DNA of 64,000 nucleotides from Bacillota bacterium. Lineage in GTDB: Bacteria; Bacillota; Clostridia; Christensenellales; CAG-138. Under the pieces are notes generated by a model, which worked only from the letters and a program-made list of their open reading frames with translations, made no database searches and was not told where the DNA came from. The DNA lies in NCBI GenBank assembly GCA_023455425.1, contig JAEYCM010000015.1:12987-76986 (forward strand). Reading direction: 5' to 3'. Position numbers and translations under genes: made by a program. This document shows, piece after piece, positions 60,756 to 64,000 of the stretch (position 1 is its first letter; every line of letters starts with the position of its first letter).

Positions 60756-61624
60756 ACCGCTTCCTCCTTCTGAAATTTCTGAAACCGGACGCCGCAAAGC
60801 TGCTCGCTGATGGTAAGCATCCGGTCGATGTTGCTGGGATCGTCCGCGTAGCGGGAATGGGGCACCAAAGCACAGTTGTAGTAATACAGGCCCTCCGGGG
60901 CGGGCGTGTGGTTGCATACATAGGAAAATGTCTGCGCCGGGACCTCGGGGGATACGCCGTGCCGCTTTCTTAAAGACCATACGAAGCGCACCAGTCCGCC
61001 CGTTTCTTTACAGCCGATTTCGGTATTGACCAGGCCCGGATCAACGACGTACATTTTTACTCCGGTTTCTCCGAGTCGTTGATTGAACGCTTGTGCAAAC
61101 AGCATGGCGCAGAGTTTGGATTGCTTATAGGCGGCGAGCGCATTGTACCGCTTCTGCAGCATCAGGTCGTCCCAATGGATGCGCATGTTCTTGTGGGAGC
61201 CGCTTCCCGTCCACAGCACGCGGCCTGTTGCTGAGGTCAACTGCGGCAGCAGCCGGTGGGTGAGCAACACGCCGGAAAGGTAATTGAGGGCAAGCTGCTG
61301 CTCATAGCCTTCCGCCGATGTTGTATAGTAGCTGCGCACGCCGCCCGCGTTGAGGATGAGCGCGTCGATGCCCGCGATGCCGTTCTGCTGTAAGTATGCG
61401 GCCAGTTCGTCCGCAGCTCTGTGTACCTCTGATTGGTGGGTCAGGTCATGGCAAAGGAATGTGACGTCCGCGCCCGGCAGCAGGGAAAGAACCGCCTCTT
61501 TCGCCTGTGCGCAGCGTTCCTGGCGGTGGCCTATTCCGATGACGTGCCAGTTCTGTTCCAGCAGTGTTTTTGCGGTGGCGAAACCGATGCCGGAGGTTGC
61601 GCCGGTGATGATTGCTGTTTTCAT
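60752..61624 (-). CDS. Short-chain dehydrogenase/reductase (retinol dehydrogenase-like)
   Basis: 290 residues. TGATSGIGFATAKTLLE, LILNAGG, and catalytic Tyr/Lys in YKQSK; the catalytic serine is in WTGSGSH. The layout matches RDH/WWOX-type SDRs with a long C-terminal section. Substrate unknown. ATGA overlaps join it to the DUF4097-like gene before and the SDR after, so both reductases are translated together. Confidence 0.88.
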   Translation of the reverse strand: MKTAIITGATSGIGFATAKTLLEQNWHVIGIGHRQERCAQAKEAVLSLLPGADVTFLCHDLTHQSEVHRAADELAAYLQQNGIAGIDALILNAGGVRSYYTTSAEGYEQQLALNYLSGVLLTHRLLPQLTSATGRVLWTGSGSHKNMRIHWDDLMLQKRYNALAAYKQSKLCAMLFAQAFNQRLGETGVKMYVVDPGLVNTEIGCKETGGLVRFVWSLRKRHGVSPEVPAQTFSYVCNHTPAPEGLYYYNCALVPHSRYADDPSNIDRMLTISEQLCGVRFQKFQKEEAV

Positions 61625-62031
61625 GTTCGTGCCTCCTCAATCTGCTCGCATGCCGCAGCGGGCAGGTAAAGTGTAATGTTCATTTCATACGGCTGCGGAA
61701 ACACTCCCAGGAATTCGGCGGGAAAGGGCGTTTCCGTTACGGTCAATGTGCCGTCCGCCACCTCGATGGCGGCAATTTGGTCGAAGTCTATGGGGTTCGG
61801 GAGCCACGCGTTCACGTAGATCTCCACGCGGTAATCCGCTGCCGCCGGTACTGCGGTTACTTGCGCGGAATGCAGGTTGAGTTGTGCGCGTTGTACGTTT
61901 TCCACGCTGTAGCGCTGGGTTTGTGCATAGGGGAGGATATGCCCCGTGCCTAAGATTACGCCAAGAACGGCGGCGCCGCCGGCCAATCCTATCACAAACA
62001 AAGTAATCAATCTCTTTCCTGTACGCTTCAT
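61621..62031 (-). CDS. Truncated DUF4097-like envelope protein
   Basis: 136 residues. An N-terminal membrane helix (about 9-28) precedes beta-rich sequence (VQRAQLNLHSAQVTAVPAA, YRVEIYVNAW) like the start of DUF4097 adhesin-like proteins. These normally have 250-300 residues and are the third gene after PadR and DUF1700. Here the protein stops early and its stop overlaps the SDR start (ATGA). A real deletion with loss of the beta-helix is likely; function unknown. Confidence 0.65.
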   Translation of the reverse strand: MKRTGKRLITLFVIGLAGGAAVLGVILGTGHILPYAQTQRYSVENVQRAQLNLHSAQVTAVPAAADYRVEIYVNAWLPNPIDFDQIAAIEVADGTLTVTETPFPAEFLGVFPQPYEMNITLYLPAAACEQIEEART

Positions 62032-62594
62032 GATGCCTTCTCCTTCCTGGACTTAAGGTGCATCAGCCGCTCTGCCGCATAGGGGAGGCGGCCGATTGTC
62101 GTGCGCCAGAGCGCTGTCAAGCCGCGCAGGCCTAAAAGCCCGCCGCTTACAAACAACAGTGTCAGGAATACGCCAAGCAGCGCGTAGAGGAACTCTCCCT
62201 TTGCAAGCACGATGATCCCGTATACAAGCGTCGCCGCCCCGATTGCAATCAGGGAAAGCGCCGTCAAAAACAGAGGGATGAGCACGCACAGCGCCGCAAG
62301 GTACAGGCAGGCCATGACGAGGCCGCCCAAAAGCTGATACCGCGCGATTGCGCCAAGCATGTGCAGCACGCTTTTGATGCCGTTGGCGCGCTGTGCGCGT
62401 TCCACGGCGCGGTCCGCCGTGAACATACGCCCCAGCTGCCTGGGGTCGCCGAGCGCCGCGGCAATCGCCGCATCGGACTTTCCCTTTAGCCTGCCCGCTT
62501 CAAAATGCTCGCGGTAGTCCGAAAGGATATCCTGCTTCTGCTCCGCGCTCATGCGCCCAAGCGCTTTTTCGAGCAATTCCAAAAATTCATTCAT
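62028..62594 (-). CDS. DUF1700-family membrane protein
   Basis: 188 residues. The N-terminal MNEFLELLEKALGRMSAEQKQDILSDYREHF is the DUF1700 hallmark, followed by three or four hydrophobic segments. Known context is PadR-DUF1700-DUF4097 operons; function is unknown. ATG 62594 has GGAGG nine bases upstream and overlaps the PadR stop by 8 bp; an ATG at 62603 abuts the ribosome site and is less likely. Confidence 0.9.
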   Translation of the reverse strand: MNEFLELLEKALGRMSAEQKQDILSDYREHFEAGRLKGKSDAAIAAALGDPRQLGRMFTADRAVERAQRANGIKSVLHMLGAIARYQLLGGLVMACLYLAALCVLIPLFLTALSLIAIGAATLVYGIIVLAKGEFLYALLGVFLTLLFVSGGLLGLRGLTALWRTTIGRLPYAAERLMHLKSRKEKAS

Positions 62595-62907
62595 GCGCCG
62601 CATCCTCCATCAATTCCTGCACGCTTTTGGTAAACGCCGTCCAATCCGACCGGAGCGCCGTCTCCGCGTTCCTTCCCGCCTGGGTCAGGCGGTAATATTT
62701 GCGCGGCGGCCCGCCGGATTCGTCCGAAAGATAGGTTTCGCATAACCCGTCCGCCTTTAGCTTGCGCAGCAGCGGGTAAAGCGTCCCTTCCGCAATCTCG
62801 ATGCTGCCGGAGATCTTTTCCGCCAGCTCATACCCGTAATAATCCCGTTTCTTTAAAAGCGCCAGTACGCAAAGATCCAGTACGCCCTTTTTAAATTGCG
62901 CGTTCAT
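62587..62907 (-). CDS. PadR-family transcriptional regulator
   Basis: 106 residues, winged helix with a C-terminal dimer helix: VLALLKKRDYYGYELAEKI, AEGTLYPLLRKLKADGL, GPPRKYYRLT. PadR-s1 type. First gene of the overlapping operon and its probable autoregulator. GAGGTG precedes the ATG. Confidence 0.94.
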   Translation of the reverse strand: MNAQFKKGVLDLCVLALLKKRDYYGYELAEKISGSIEIAEGTLYPLLRKLKADGLCETYLSDESGGPPRKYYRLTQAGRNAETALRSDWTAFTKSVQELMEDAAHE

Positions 62908-62947
62908 GACTCACCTCGAATTCGACATCGTTCACTACTAGATATTA

Positions 62948-62959
62948 TTCAGTACTGAA
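62948..62959. promoter_or_regulatory. Possible PadR operator
   Basis: Perfect palindrome TTCAGTACTGAA, 41 bp before the PadR start, next to AT-rich promoter-like DNA. Confidence 0.4.
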
Positions 62960-63097
62960 ATAAAAATAACACCCTCCGCGCCAAAACGCAAGAGGGAATT
63001 TTTTAAATAAATTGAATTAAGAAAGCAACCTTGAGAAACCGCTGTTTTTAATGGAACGGAGTTCCGTCAAGCTGATAGCCGCTTACAATTCCGATCT

Positions 63098-64000
63098 TTA
63101 TGGCTGTACGGTGTCCAGGAATTGAAGGGTTTCCTCAACAATGCGGTCTGAAAGCTTCCAGTAAATACCGCTGTGGCCTGCAGGCAATTCGACAACTTTA
63201 CCGGAATCGAGCGTTTGTGTCATCCGCCTGCGTTCCTGTACGGCCCATTGATAGTATTCTCCAAGTTGGTCCGGTGGTGCCGCCTGTATCATCAACACCG
63301 GCAATTGCTTTGGAAAACCCACATCCAGCAGAGCGGTCATGTTGCTTTCAATGGTTTGAAACTCATTTTCGAGTGTGGTGTTGGCATAATTCCAACTGGT
63401 AACGGTCGCAATCGTGCGAGCATCCTCCTGGGAATAAGTATCTGCCGGCGCGCCGCTCACTAAAAGCGGATGAAACCAAAGCGCCGCCCGCAAAATACCC
63501 GTTTGTCGCAATACGGGAAGAATCCCCACACTGGGCATGTTCAAATTGTCTTTTTTCGCCTGAATCAGTGATCTTGGCAGGGTGGTATCCAATGCAATGA
63601 CAGCACGTAACTCATCAGGATAGGACTGCGCGTATTGTAATGCATAGATGCCGGACATAGAGTGCGGAACCAGCACATAGGGCGGGGCTATTCCTGCTTT
63701 ACGAAGACCCTCACGGATTTCCTCCACCACATTTTCAGCGGTACGGGGCGCATCGGTAGAGTCGCTCCATCCGTATCCGAAGTATTCCACCACAGCAACA
63801 CGTCCGTGCTTGGAAAGCTTTGACCATAGCGGTTTGTACTCTAGAACTGGCACAGCCACCCCGCCGCCGCTAAGCAGCACATAAGTGGTATCGCCTTCTC
63901 CTTGGGTGTAGATATGCATCTTGTGGCCATCCACCTCCACAAGTGAACCGGGTGCGGGAATTCTCTGCCTTTCCAAAGGCGTCAGGATTGCTTGAATGGC
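63098..64000 (-). CDS. Alpha/beta hydrolase (5' end beyond the window)
   Basis: At least 300 residues. Alpha/beta hydrolase fold with the oxyanion LLSGGGVA, nucleophile elbow VPHSMSG (Ser), and a late GHSGIYWKLSD with the catalytic His. The frame is open to the window edge, and the TTG at 63976 is not convincing, so the start is probably outside. Ester or lactone substrate unknown. A 190-bp gap to PadR holds no other gene. Confidence 0.85.
   Translation of the reverse strand, partial: AIQAILTPLERQRIPAPGSLVEVDGHKMHIYTQGEGDTTYVLLSGGGVAVPVLEYKPLWSKLSKHGRVAVVEYFGYGWSDSTDAPRTAENVVEEIREGLRKAGIAPPYVLVPHSMSGIYALQYAQSYPDELRAVIALDTTLPRSLIQAKKDNLNMPSVGILPVLRQTGILRAALWFHPLLVSGAPADTYSQEDARTIATVTSWNYANTTLENEFQTIESNMTALLDVGFPKQLPVLMIQAAPPDQLGEYYQWAVQERRRMTQTLDSGKVVELPAGHSGIYWKLSDRIVEETLQFLDTVQP

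Overview
The window reads as a contiguous chromosomal segment from an anaerobic, spore-forming, fairly GC-rich member of the Clostridia. The pointers are spoIIE, a clostridial-type splB, a long Gram-positive type SRP RNA with an Alu domain, a type A RNase P RNA, strong AGGAGG ribosome sites, and many tightly coupled operons. No rRNA, tRNA, CRISPR array, transposase or phage structural module is visible. I cannot name a species; a Christensenellales- or Oscillospirales-like lineage is a guess.

Layout. (1) 1-6.3 kb: CBS-type inorganic pyrophosphatase, a membrane-anchored binding protein, spoIIE, and the SRP RNA with a clear promoter and terminator. (2) 6.3-11.7 kb: one minus-strand operon from a consensus promoter, holding a betaine/choline-type ABC importer (permease, binding protein, ATPase, permease) with an embedded Fe-S protein and a terminal O-acetylhomoserine sulfhydrylase. 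(3) 12.2-17 kb: ssnA-ygfK, two genes of the anaerobic purine-degradation / selenium-dependent hydroxylase loci, behind a possible attenuator leader. (4) 17-22.9 kb: RNA-modification and housekeeping genes (GNAT, rRNA m5C methyltransferase, trmK, Nif3-like, zinc-ribbon protein, rnpB, nitroreductase, an NmrA-like protein). (5) 22.9-29.7 kb: a possible orphan small RNA with an array of perfect hairpins, alaX, a carrier, a nucleotidyltransferase, two YdcZ-type transporters divergent from a Crp-like regulator, and a C26 peptidase. (6) 29.7-38.7 kb: an L-rhamnose regulon (divergent AraC regulator, rhaM, rhaA, ABC importer, class II aldolase) with no kinase in view. (7) 38.7-49 kb: a c-di-AMP receptor with a MATE exporter, a TetR/oxidoreductase pair with a large palindromic operator, malic enzyme, a PQQ-dehydrogenase-like lipoprotein, a sugar-phosphate epimerase, a zinc dehydrogenase, and splB. 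(8) 49-56.7 kb: a six-repeat protein of unknown function, an AraC regulator, a TspO-like membrane protein, two diguanylate cyclases, and an AT-richer patch with a peptidoglycan-binding/lysozyme-like gene interrupted by an in-frame TAG. (9) 56.7-64 kb: class II aldolase, threonine aldolase, Ldh-family reductase, a chain of five overlapping genes (PadR, DUF1700, truncated DUF4097-like, two short-chain dehydrogenases), and a hydrolase cut by the window edge.

Intergenic DNA is unusual. A family of short modular hairpins recurs in at least eight gaps, in both orientations, and once supplies the end of a coding sequence. Separately, a structured element of about 170 bp occurs twice with base changes that preserve its stems, so it is probably folded as RNA. 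These two repeat families, the six-repeat protein, the ssnA leader and the transporter/Fe-S/sulfhydrylase operon are the best candidates for undescribed biology.
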